This document shows, piece by piece, positions 9,338 to 17,053 of a DNA stretch of 64,000 bases. The notes under the pieces were generated by a model that saw only the letters and a list, made by a program, of their open reading frames with translations, did no database searches and was not told where the DNA came from. The stretch covers positions 4,836,001 to 4,900,000 of the forward strand of contig NZ_LT607412.1 of assembly GCF_900091455.1 (NCBI RefSeq), in the 5' to 3' direction. The position numbers and the translations under genes are program-made. How positions within the stretch are numbered: the first letter of the stretch is position 1; the number at the start of each line of letters is the position of its first letter. The DNA comes from Micromonospora coriariae. Lineage in GTDB: Bacteria > Actinomycetota > Actinomycetes > Mycobacteriales > Micromonosporaceae.

Positions 9338-9397
9338 GTCATTTCTGCGTCCCGCGCGCGGCCGTGGCAAGGTGGCCGGCCGAGGACTGAGCTCCGG

Positions 9398-10507
9398 TCA
9401 GGTCGGCCAGTCGAACCGGGGTGGCAGGCCGAGGAAGTCGGCGTACCGACCCAGGGCCTGCTCCACCCGGGCACGTTCACCGTCGTCCAGCGGCGTCAGC
9501 GGCTGGATCGTCACGGTGACCGCAGCCCGGGCGACGCGCCGCTTCCACAGGCCCACCACCCGGCCGGCCCGCACCACTGTGGCCTGGAAGACGCCGTTGT
9601 TACCCGGCACGACGGCCGCCAGGTGCGCGGGATCGAGCATCAGCGCGCGATCCCGGTAGCCGAGCAGGTATTCGTCGAAACCGGGCAGCACCAGCACGTC
9701 GTCGACAGGCGTGCGCGGCGCGTCGGCCAACGCCGCGTCGACGTACATCTCCTCGCCGTCGACCCGCACCACGGCCAGCGCGTCGCCGGCGGCGGCCAGC
9801 CCGCGTCGCGCGTCGGTCAGGGTGAGGCCGGTCCAGCCGGCGAACTCGCGGGCGGTGACCGGCCCGTGTCCGCGCACGTAGCGGTGGGCGAGCAGGGCGA
9901 GCGCCTCCTCCCGGTCCAGCCGGCGTGGCCCGGGCGCCCACTCGTCGAGCAGCGTGAAGGTCTGCTCGGTGCCGATGTTCGGCGCCAGGCAGGTCACCCC
10001 GCGCACGCTGGCGTACCACAGCAGGTGGTAGCCCCGCTGGCCGTCGGTGTCGAGGCCGGCCGCGCGGAGGGTGGCCAGACACTGCGCCCGGGTGAGCCGG
10101 CCACCGCCGGCCAGCGCCGCACCGAGGACGTCCACCGCCCGGTCCGCGTCGACGTCGGTGAGCCCGAGCTGTGCTCGGCGGGTCGCCGCGCCGGCCAGCG
10201 ACCGGATGCCGGTCACCTCCAGCATCCAGCGCGCGTCGGTGGGCGGGACGAGGTGCACGGTGCCCCGCATCGGCCAGGTGCGCAGCGCCTCGCGCCGTTC
10301 CAGAGCCGCCTGCACGTCGGCCACGGTCCACCCGGGCAGCCGGGCGCCCAGCGACCACAGCCCGCTGGCCAGGTCCTGCGCCTGCATCGCCCCGAACCAC
10401 TCGACCACCTCGCCGACGGTGCAGGGTCGCGTGGCCGGGTGCGGGCGCAGCAGCAGGCTGGTCATCCGCAGCGCCAACGCGTCGGCCGCGCTGAGGTCGG
10501 CGGGCAT
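9398..10507 (-). CDS. Winged-helix DNA-binding domain protein (HTH_42/YcaQ-type)
   Basis: 369 residues, ATG start. The motifs are those of the HTH_42 family: LxxQxAR-like QAQDLASGLWSLGAR near residue 50, RTWPMRGTVHLV near 90, GRLTRAQCLATL and RGHGPVTAREFAGWTGL as successive winged helices, and a C-terminal GFDEYLLGYRDR with VVPGNNGVFQATVVRAGRVVGLWKR. Some relatives (YcaQ, AlkX, AZL) are glycosylases that unhook alkylated or cross-linked DNA; others are unassigned. The catalytic QxQ/QxD signature is represented here by QAQD, so glycosylase activity is possible but inferred. The gene stands alone, convergent with the sugar operon. Confidence 0.75.
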   Translation of the reverse strand: MPADLSAADALALRMTSLLLRPHPATRPCTVGEVVEWFGAMQAQDLASGLWSLGARLPGWTVADVQAALERREALRTWPMRGTVHLVPPTDARWMLEVTGIRSLAGAATRRAQLGLTDVDADRAVDVLGAALAGGGRLTRAQCLATLRAAGLDTDGQRGYHLLWYASVRGVTCLAPNIGTEQTFTLLDEWAPGPRRLDREEALALLAHRYVRGHGPVTAREFAGWTGLTLTDARRGLAAAGDALAVVRVDGEEMYVDAALADAPRTPVDDVLVLPGFDEYLLGYRDRALMLDPAHLAAVVPGNNGVFQATVVRAGRVVGLWKRRVARAAVTVTIQPLTPLDDGERARVEQALGRYADFLGLPPRFDWPT

Positions 10508-10700
10508 CAGGCGCTCCTTCCGGTTGTCGGGGCCGCCAGCCTAGGACCACCCACCGACACCGGGTGGAACCGACACCCGGGTGGACACGACACCCGGCGC
10601 GCCCGCGTCCGACCGGATCGCAACCGGGAGCATAACGGCCGTCGCAGCGGGAAGGCGGCCGACCGGAAGTGCGCGCGCCGCGCGTGCGGAAGGGAGTGTC

Positions 10701-11093
10701 ATGACTGCCGCAAGCGAACCGGCCCGAGGTTCCGGCGTGACTGCCGGGTCCCAGGGCCATCGGGCGGGCACCGGCGCCAAGACCAGCGCGGCCGCCACGT
10801 TCGCCCTGGTCTTCGGGGTGTCCGGGCTGATCAGCGTGTTGACCGCGATCCTGGCCTGGGTCGGGCTGGTGCTCGGGATCATCGGGATCATCCTCGGCAT
10901 CGTCGGGCTCAAGATGGCCCGTCGACCAGGGGTGACCGGTCGGGGCGTGGCGATCGGGGGACTGGTGCTCAGCATCCTGGCGGTGCTGATCGGCCTGGGC
11001 CTCGCCGCGGGCATCACCACCTTCATCAACAACGAGGGCGCGGTGGACCGCCTCCAGCAGCAGGTCGACGACCTGCGCGACAAGCTCGACTGA
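10701..11093 (+). CDS. Small DUF4190-like membrane protein
   Basis: 130 residues, ATG preceded by GGAAGGGAG. A polar N-terminus of about 28 residues is followed by two long hydrophobic helices, the first very Ile/Gly-rich (LGIIGIILGIVGLKMARRPG) with the typical short Arg-containing cytoplasmic turn, then a coiled-coil-like tail (VDRLQQQVDDLRDKLD). Family members are abundant in actinobacteria; no biochemical function is established. Confidence 0.75.
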   Translation: MTAASEPARGSGVTAGSQGHRAGTGAKTSAAATFALVFGVSGLISVLTAILAWVGLVLGIIGIILGIVGLKMARRPGVTGRGVAIGGLVLSILAVLIGLGLAAGITTFINNEGAVDRLQQQVDDLRDKLD

Positions 11094-11437
11094 CACCGGT
11101 GGCACGCTGGCCGCGTCCGCCTCGGTGGTGGCGTGCTCCCGACCACTGTCCCATTTCCCTTTGCACTGCTTACACGGGCGCAACAGGTATTCACGGTTCG
11201 GCCATGCCGAGCGCATCGCCGTGCGGAGCTGCGGCATAGTCGCAGCTCAGCGCGGTGTTGCGTCCGGGTAAGCAGAGCAAAGGACGCGATTCATGGGGTG
11301 GCGGCTCCGTCCGGACGTCACGCACGGTTACCCGTCGTCTTCGGTCACAAGAGGGGCCGCGGACGCAGCGTGGATCGCGCGGCGGGCGGTGGCGGACGGC
11401 GGCGGACGCGGCCGGCGATCACAGTAGGGTGGGCGAT
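11094..11437. other. Intergenic stretch, partly AT-richer
   Basis: 344 bases without a convincing gene. Around 11,145-11,215 the composition is lower in GC than its surroundings, as expected of a promoter area. I could not assign a riboswitch or operator. Confidence 0.4.
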
Positions 11438-12196
11438 GTGCTCCGCCAGATCACCGCGATCCGCTACGTCACCCCGCTCCGCGAGGGTGGCTCGCTGCCC
11501 GGCGTGGTGGAGGCCGACGACCTCGGCACGTACGTGGCGAAGTTCCGCGGCGCCGGCCAGGGGCCCAAGGCGTTGATCGCCGAGGTGATCTGCGGTGAGC
11601 TGGCCCGCCGGCTGGAGCTGCGGGTGCCGCCGCTGGTGGTGCTCGACATCGACCCGGTGATCGGGCGGGCCGAGCCCGACCAGGAGGTGCAGGAGCTGCT
11701 GCGCAACAGCGGCGGCGCGAACCTGGGCATGGACTTCCTGCCGGGTGCGCTGGGCTTCGACCCGGTCGCGCACCCCGTCGACGCGATGCTGGCCTCCCGG
11801 GTGCTCTGGTTCGACGCGTACGTGGAGAACGTGGACCGGAGCTGGCGCAACCCGAACCTGCTGGTCTGGCACCGGGAGCTGTGGCTGATCGACCACGGCG
11901 CCTGCCTGTACTTCCACCACAACTGGCCGCGGGCGGCCGCCGCCGTGCACCGGGCGTACCGGGCCGAGGACCACGTGCTGGCGCCGTACGCCTCCCGGCT
12001 CGCCGAGGCCGACGCGGAGCTGGCGCCACGGGTCACCCCGGAGCTGCTCGCCGAGGTGCTGGCACTGGTGCCCGAGGAGTGGCTGACCGCGGCCGACTTC
12101 GACTCGGCCGACGCGGCGCGTGAGGCGTACCTGGCGCACCTGTCCGCCCGGGTCGCCCGCACCGCGGACTGGCTCCCGCAGGGGAGCGCGGCATGA
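11438..12196 (+). CDS. HipA-like kinase family protein
   Basis: A 252-residue protein with a compact HipA/PI4K-like kinase core. Lys35 in YVAKF is the likely ATP-binding lysine, ENVDRSWRNPN (Asp133, Arg134, Asn138) matches the catalytic loop, and LIDHG (Asp152) the metal-binding loop, so the kinase appears intact. It lacks the N-terminal domain of E. coli HipA and there is no HipB-type repressor. Starts at 11,429 and 11,438 are both GTG; the second has TAGGGTGGG at good distance. It overlaps the DUF3037 gene by four bases, a pairing I know from other actinobacteria, but the pair's role is not established. Confidence 0.75.
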   Translation: MLRQITAIRYVTPLREGGSLPGVVEADDLGTYVAKFRGAGQGPKALIAEVICGELARRLELRVPPLVVLDIDPVIGRAEPDQEVQELLRNSGGANLGMDFLPGALGFDPVAHPVDAMLASRVLWFDAYVENVDRSWRNPNLLVWHRELWLIDHGACLYFHHNWPRAAAAVHRAYRAEDHVLAPYASRLAEADAELAPRVTPELLAEVLALVPEEWLTAADFDSADAAREAYLAHLSARVARTADWLPQGSAA

Positions 12197-12561
12197 GGCA
12201 ACCATTCGAGTACGCCGTCATCCGGCTGGTGCCCCGCATCGAGCGCGGCGAGCAGATCAACGTCGGGGTGCTGCTCTACTGCCAGCAGCGCGACTTCCTG
12301 GCCGCGCGGACGCACCTGGACGCCGACCGGGTCCGCGCGCTCGCACCCGACGTCGACCTGCCGGCGGTGGCCGCGGTGCTGGACTCCTGGGACCGGACCT
12401 GCGCCGGTGACGGGCCGGCGAGCCGGATGCGGCTCGGTGAGCGGTTCCACTGGTTGGTCGCGCCCCGCAGCACGATGATCCAGACCGGGCCGGTGCACAC
12501 CGGCCTCACCGCCGACCCCGCGGCGGAGCTGGAGCGACTGATGGCGGCCCTGGTCCGCTGA
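12193..12561 (+). CDS. DUF3037 family protein
   Basis: 122 residues, ATG overlapping the HipA-like stop (ATGA). The hallmark start FEYAVIRLVPRIERGEQINVGV and the later RFHWLVAPRSTMIQTGPVHTG identify DUF3037. The function is unknown; strict coupling to a HipA-like kinase suggests it is a substrate, partner or regulator of that kinase. It is cytoplasmic and has no DNA-binding motif. Confidence 0.8.
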   Translation: MRQPFEYAVIRLVPRIERGEQINVGVLLYCQQRDFLAARTHLDADRVRALAPDVDLPAVAAVLDSWDRTCAGDGPASRMRLGERFHWLVAPRSTMIQTGPVHTGLTADPAAELERLMAALVR

Positions 12562-12655
12562 CCGGGGCGTGACCGGTAGCGGGCCCGGATTCCGTTTGGC
12601 GGTGCGGACAGGGGGTAGTCGCCGGAGCTGACTCAGACGAGAAGGGAAACATCTG

Positions 12656-13273
12656 ATGGCTGCCCAGACCAAGGTAGCGGTGATCTACTACAGCGCCACC
12701 GGAATCACGTACCAGATGGCGCAGGCCGTGTGCGAGGCCGCCGGGGACGCCGGCGCCGAGGTGCGCCTGCGCAAGGTGCGTGAGCTGGCGCCGGACGAGG
12801 CGATCCGCTCCAACTCCGGGTGGCAGGCACACCACCTGGAGACCCAGGATGTCCCCGAGGCGATGGTCGACGACCTCTCCTGGGCCGACGTGGTGATCAT
12901 GGGCGCGCCGACCCGGTACGGCATGGTCGCCGCCCAGCTGAAGCAGTTCATCGACACCACCGGCCCGCTGTGGGCGCAGGGCGCGCTGGCCAACAAGGTC
13001 TACTCCGCGTTCACCTCGACGGCGACCGCGCACGGCGGGCAGGAGACCACCCTGACCTCGCTCTTCACCGTCTTCTACCACTGGGGTGGAGTCGTGGTGA
13101 CCCCCGGCTACACCGACACCAGCCAGTTCATCGCCGGCAACCCGTACGGCGCCTCGCACACCAGCAACAACGGGGAGATCGCCCCGGACGCCGTGGCGCT
13201 GGGCGCCGCCGCGCTCACCGCCCGACGGGCGGTACAGATCGGCACCGCCCTGAAGAAGGGCCTGGCCGGCTGA
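12656..13273 (+). CDS. wrbA: NAD(P)H:quinone oxidoreductase, type IV (WrbA)
   Basis: 205 residues with the flavodoxin-like fold. The FMN phosphate loop is YYSATGITYQMA near residues 11-22, followed by GAPTRYGMVAAQLKQFID and FTSTATAHGGQETT, all typical of WrbA. It reduces quinones by two electrons, protecting against redox cycling. The ATG follows GAGAAGGG. It is a single gene with a strong terminator downstream. Confidence 0.9.
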   Translation: MAAQTKVAVIYYSATGITYQMAQAVCEAAGDAGAEVRLRKVRELAPDEAIRSNSGWQAHHLETQDVPEAMVDDLSWADVVIMGAPTRYGMVAAQLKQFIDTTGPLWAQGALANKVYSAFTSTATAHGGQETTLTSLFTVFYHWGGVVVTPGYTDTSQFIAGNPYGASHTSNNGEIAPDAVALGAAALTARRAVQIGTALKKGLAG

Positions 13274-13284
13274 CCGCAGCGGGG

Positions 13285-13329
13285 ACCGGCGGCGCGGGCG
13301 GGGGCTCTCGGCCCGTCCGCGCCGCCGGT
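13285..13329. terminator. Terminator between convergent wrbA and anthranilate synthase genes
   Basis: An 18-bp GC-rich inverted repeat (13,285-13,302 with 13,312-13,329) with one G-T wobble and a nine-base loop. Its place between two convergent stops argues for a bidirectional terminator. Confidence 0.8.
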
Positions 13330-13359
13330 CGATTGCAGCCGTACCCCCGGTCGGGGTGA

Positions 13360-15279
13360 CTATGCCCGCCCGCGGGCCGGGGACAGCTCGTCCGGGTGCG
13401 GCGCCGGCAGCAGGTCGTCCAGCAGCTCGGTCAGCACGGCGATCCCGTCCGGGCTGAGCACCGACTCCGGGTGGAACTGCACGCCGGCGAAGCCGCGCCC
13501 ACGCAGGGCGTGCACGGCGCCGTCGCGCACGTCCCGGGCCAGCTCCACCGGCCCGTACGCGGTGTCCAGCCGGTCCGCGTCGGCGCGAGCGGTGAACGTG
13601 GAGTAGAAGCCCACCCGGCGGACGTGCCCGAACAGCGGCACCTCCCGTTGCAACCCCTGGTAGGGCGCCTCCCGGCGGTGCAGCGGCAACCCCAGCAACC
13701 CGGCCAGCACCTGATGGCCGAGGCACACCGCGAGAGTCGGCCGGCCGCTCGCGAGCAGCCCGGTCAGCAGCTCCCGCAGCGCCACCATCTTCGGCTCGTC
13801 CGGGCTGTCCGGGTCGCCCGGCCCAGGCCCGGCCACCACGAGGTCGTAGGCGTCGAGCGGGCCGCTGTCGTGCCACGGCCGCAGCGTGACCGCCAGACCC
13901 AACGCGCCCAGCTGGTGGGCCAGCATCCCGGTGAAGGTGTCCTCGGCGTCCACGATCAGCGCGCGGCGGCCGACCAGCCCGGGCAGCCCCGGCGCGTCCG
14001 GGGCCCGCTGGTCGAGCCAGAACCGCGCCAGCGGGGCGTTACGCGCGGCCAGCGCGTCGCGTACCGCGGGGTCGTCGGCCAGCCGCGCGAGCGGCCCGCG
14101 GCCGCCACCGGGCGCCGCCGGGCCGAGACCGAGCGCGGCCAGCACCCCGGCCGCCTTGGCGTGTGTCTCGGCCACCTCGCCGGCCGCCGTCGAGTGTCGG
14201 ACCAGGGTGGCGCCCACCGGCACCCGCAGCCGGCCGGTGGGGGAGATCTCGGCGGTACGGATCAGGATCGGCGCGTCCAGCGTCTGCCGCCCCGCGTCGT
14301 CGTGGCCGAGCAGGGCCAGCACGCCCGCGTAGTAGCCCCGGCCGACCCGCTCGTGTCGGGCGATCACCCGGCAGGCGTTCTCCATCGGGCTGCCGGTCAC
14401 GGTGGGGGCGAACATCGTCTCCCGCAGCACCTCCCGCACGTCGCGGGTGCCCCGCCCGGCGAGCAGGTACTCGGTGTGCGCCAGGTGCGACATCTCCTTG
14501 AGGTACGGGCCGATCACCTGGCCGCCGTGCTCGGCGACGGTCGCCATCATCTTCAGCTCCTCGTCGAGCACCATGTACAGCTCTTCGACCTCCTTGGGGT
14601 CGGCGAGGAAGCGCAGCAGCGCCGCCCGGTCCGGCGCCCCGCCGGCGGGCCGGAAGGTGCCGCTGATCGGGTTCATCATCACCAGCCCGTCGTCGACGCT
14701 GACGTGCCGCTCCGGGCTGGCGCCGACAAGGGTGCGGGTGCCGGTGTGCACCACGAACGTCCAGTAGGCGCCGCGTTCGGCGACCAGCAGTCGGCGCAGC
14801 GCGGCCAGCGCGGCCACCAGCGGCGGGCCCTGTACGGTGGCGTGCAGGGCGCGGTGGATGACGAAGTTGGCGCCCTCGCCGTGGCCGATCTCCTCGGCCA
14901 GCACCCGCCGCACCGTCCCCGCGTACTCCTCGTCGGTGACGTCGAACGCGGCGTCGACGGCGCGCACCGGCTCGTCGGGCAGCGCGGCGAGCACGTCGGC
15001 CAGGGCGATCCGGTGGCTCTCGCGGATCTGGAGGCACTCCAGCGGGGCGCTGTCGTCGACGCAGGCGAAGCCGCGCTCGGTGATCTGCCGATAGGGCACG
15101 ACGGCCAGCGTCCGCGCCCCGGGCTCCGGCGGCAGCGGGATGTCCGCCAGCCGGTCCACGGCATCGACCGGGCCGGTGAACAGCTCCAGGTCGTCGGTGC
15201 CGTCGCGGCGCAGCAGCGCGAAGGGGCCGGGGTCGACGCCGCGGGCGACGGCGGCGAGCAGGTCGGTCAGGTGGGTCAT
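13360..15279 (-). CDS. Fused anthranilate synthase (TrpE-TrpG; PhzE-like)
   Basis: 639 residues combining both subunits. Residues 1 to about 430 are the chorismate-using TrpE part, with NPISGTFRPAG, HLAHTEYLLAGRG, APTVTGSPMENACRVI and GRGYYAGVL. From about 440 a class I glutamine amidotransferase follows, with GPGPGDPDSPDEP, the nucleophile Cys in AVCLGHQVLAG and the His-Glu of FHPESVLSPDG. It would convert chorismate and glutamine to anthranilate; the fused order also fits PhzE-type aminodeoxyisochorismate synthases. The trp-type leader peptide upstream favours a role in tryptophan supply. The ATG at 15,279 has CGGAGAA upstream. Confidence 0.85.
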   Translation of the reverse strand: MTHLTDLLAAVARGVDPGPFALLRRDGTDDLELFTGPVDAVDRLADIPLPPEPGARTLAVVPYRQITERGFACVDDSAPLECLQIRESHRIALADVLAALPDEPVRAVDAAFDVTDEEYAGTVRRVLAEEIGHGEGANFVIHRALHATVQGPPLVAALAALRRLLVAERGAYWTFVVHTGTRTLVGASPERHVSVDDGLVMMNPISGTFRPAGGAPDRAALLRFLADPKEVEELYMVLDEELKMMATVAEHGGQVIGPYLKEMSHLAHTEYLLAGRGTRDVREVLRETMFAPTVTGSPMENACRVIARHERVGRGYYAGVLALLGHDDAGRQTLDAPILIRTAEISPTGRLRVPVGATLVRHSTAAGEVAETHAKAAGVLAALGLGPAAPGGGRGPLARLADDPAVRDALAARNAPLARFWLDQRAPDAPGLPGLVGRRALIVDAEDTFTGMLAHQLGALGLAVTLRPWHDSGPLDAYDLVVAGPGPGDPDSPDEPKMVALRELLTGLLASGRPTLAVCLGHQVLAGLLGLPLHRREAPYQGLQREVPLFGHVRRVGFYSTFTARADADRLDTAYGPVELARDVRDGAVHALRGRGFAGVQFHPESVLSPDGIAVLTELLDDLLPAPHPDELSPARGRA

Positions 15280-15301
15280 CGGATTCTCCGTCGGGCCGGG
15301 C

Positions 15302-15361
15302 GCCGCCGTTGGGGCGGCCATCGGTGCCGGGAGATCCGGCGGCCGCCTCGATGGCGGCCGC
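15302..15361 (-). promoter_or_regulatory. trp-type attenuator hairpins
   Basis: Read on the minus strand after the leader stop, the RNA would first form a perfect 9-bp stem (15,353-15,361 with 15,339-15,347, loop of five) and then a second 6-bp GC stem (15,313-15,318 with 15,302-15,307). A segment of the second hairpin (GCCATCG on the plus strand) can also pair with the first one, giving mutually exclusive structures as in attenuators. No U-run is visible, which is common in high-GC actinobacteria. Confidence 0.6.
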
Positions 15362-15371
15362 GTGGATGGAG

Positions 15372-15431
15372 CTACGCGCGGTAGGTGGCCGCCGGGTCGG
15401 CGGGCCACCAGCAGGTCAGGTGCGCGAGCAT
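15372..15431 (-). CDS. trpL: trp leader peptide, 19 aa
   Basis: A short ORF reading MLAHLTCWWPADPAATYRA with tandem Trp codons (TGG TGG at 15,410-15,405). AGGGTGG lies five bases before the ATG. The M-AH-T-WW-A-PAA pattern resembles the leader peptides found before trpE in Streptomyces and relatives. Ribosome stalling at the Trp codons when tryptophan-tRNA is scarce would change the folding of the downstream hairpins and let transcription proceed into the fused anthranilate synthase gene, which starts 92 bases after the leader stop. Confidence 0.75.
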   Translation of the reverse strand: MLAHLTCWWPADPAATYRA

Positions 15432-15541
15432 GCGGTCCACCCTACGCGCCCACCGACCGGCCGGGTAGCCGATCGGGCGTACCGGTGCGCCCGGCCCGAC
15501 CAACGTTCCGGCACGCCCGGTACCGGGTAACTTGACCGGCG

Positions 15542-16954
15542 ATGAACATTCTCGCGCTCGACCTGGGCACCTCCTCGGTACGTGGGCTGGTGCTGGACGG
15601 GGACACCCAACCGCTGCCCGGCGCCCTGGCCCGGCGGAAGGTCAACCTCGCCCTCGGCGAGGACGGCACCGGCACCCTCTCCGGTCCCGGCTACCTCGCC
15701 TGCCTGATCGAGTGCCTGGACGAGCTGGCCGAGGGTGGACATCTGTGCGACGTCGAGTTGGTGGCCGTCTCCGCGCAGTGGCACTCGGTGCTCCCGCTGG
15801 ACCGGGACGGCGCCCCGCTGGGCCCGGTGATCACTTGGCTGGACACCCGGCCGGCGCCGCTCCACGGGGCGCCCGGCCCGGCCGACCCGGACGACTTCCA
15901 CCAACGCACCGGCTGCTGGTGGCACCGCTCCTACTGGTCGGTGCGGCTGCCCTGGTTGCGCGAGATGTCCGGCACCTCGATCACCCGGTTCGTCGGCCTG
16001 CCCGAGTACGTGCTGGGCGAGCTGCTCGAGGCGGCGCCCATGTCGGTCTCCCAGGCCTCCGGCACCGGACTGCTGGACCTGGGCAACCTGCGCTGGGACG
16101 AGGAGGCGTTGGCGCTGGCCGGTACGCGACCGAGGGAGCTGCCGCCGCTGGGCGAGCTGGCGTGGCACGGCCGGCTGCGACCGGACCGCGCCCGCCGCTG
16201 GCCGCAGCTGGCCGAGGCTCGATGGTCGCCACCGGTGGGCGACGGCGCGGCCTCGAACGTCGGCTCGGGCTGCGTCGACCCGAGCCGCGCCGCCGTCACC
16301 GTCGGCACGTCCGCCGCCGTACGACTGATGCAGCGGGTCCCGGCCGGCGGGCCGCTGCCACGGCTGCCCGAACGGCTGTGGCGCTACCGGGTCGACCACG
16401 ACCACGTGGTGACCGGGGCGGCGTACTCCAGCGGCGGCAGCCTGTTCGCCTGGGCCGACCGGGAGCTGCGGCTGCCCCGGGGCGCCGAGCTGGACGCGGC
16501 GCTGGCGCTGGTGCCGGCGGGCGGTGGACGGCCGGCGGACCCGCGCTTCGGTGGCGACCGGGCGCCGGGGCTGGCCCCGGCGGGCACCGGCGAGGTGCGT
16601 GGGCTCAGCTTCGGAACCACAGCGGTGGACATCCTGGCCGGGCTGATGCAGGGGCTGTGCGAGCTGGTCGCCGAGGACCTGACCGTGTTGGAGTCCACCG
16701 TCGACAAACCCGTCGAGGTGGTGCTGGGCGGCGGCGCGGTGGCCGCCTCGGTGTGGTGGCGGCAGGCGTTCGCCTCCGCGCTCGCGCCGCGACCGGTGTC
16801 GCACCAACGCAATCCGGAGATCGGCGCCACCGGCGCAGCGTTGGTGGCGCTGGGCCGGTTCGGTGACGCGGTCGAGCTCGCCGACATCGGCCGGACGGAC
16901 GAGCTGGTCCTGCCGACCACGACAGGACGCTCCCACCCGCAGTATCCTTCGTGA
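15542..16954 (+). CDS. FGGY-family carbohydrate kinase (gluconokinase-like)
   Basis: 470 residues, ATG start. The N-terminal phosphate loop ALDLGTSSVRG, AQWHSV and the TWLDTR segment form the sugar-binding half; AAVTVGTSAAVRL and VVLGGGAVAASVWWRQ form the ATP-binding half. The family phosphorylates sugars or polyols such as gluconate, xylulose or glycerol; the short spacing and the WHS motif look closest to gluconokinase-type members, but the substrate is not certain. It is divergent from the trp leader, with about 110 bases between. Confidence 0.8.
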   Translation: MNILALDLGTSSVRGLVLDGDTQPLPGALARRKVNLALGEDGTGTLSGPGYLACLIECLDELAEGGHLCDVELVAVSAQWHSVLPLDRDGAPLGPVITWLDTRPAPLHGAPGPADPDDFHQRTGCWWHRSYWSVRLPWLREMSGTSITRFVGLPEYVLGELLEAAPMSVSQASGTGLLDLGNLRWDEEALALAGTRPRELPPLGELAWHGRLRPDRARRWPQLAEARWSPPVGDGAASNVGSGCVDPSRAAVTVGTSAAVRLMQRVPAGGPLPRLPERLWRYRVDHDHVVTGAAYSSGGSLFAWADRELRLPRGAELDAALALVPAGGGRPADPRFGGDRAPGLAPAGTGEVRGLSFGTTAVDILAGLMQGLCELVAEDLTVLESTVDKPVEVVLGGGAVAASVWWRQAFASALAPRPVSHQRNPEIGATGAALVALGRFGDAVELADIGRTDELVLPTTTGRSHPQYPS

Positions 16955-17053
16955 ACTTCTTCCCCGTCCGGGCCGTTGACAGCGCTCCCGAGCCTGGTTG
17001 GATGGACTGCGCTCCCCGGACCGCGGTGGACGCGGCAGGACGGAGGAGGCAGT

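Noticed and set aside
11094..11437. Possible c-di-AMP (ydaO) riboswitch upstream of the HipA-like gene
   Set aside because: Some GC-rich pairings exist but the conserved ydaO core could not be located, and the downstream gene is not a usual ydaO target.
13396..15384. Long plus-strand frame across the anthranilate synthase gene
   Set aside because: Antisense to TrpE-TrpG motifs, and its translation is His/Gln/Arg-rich without any fold.
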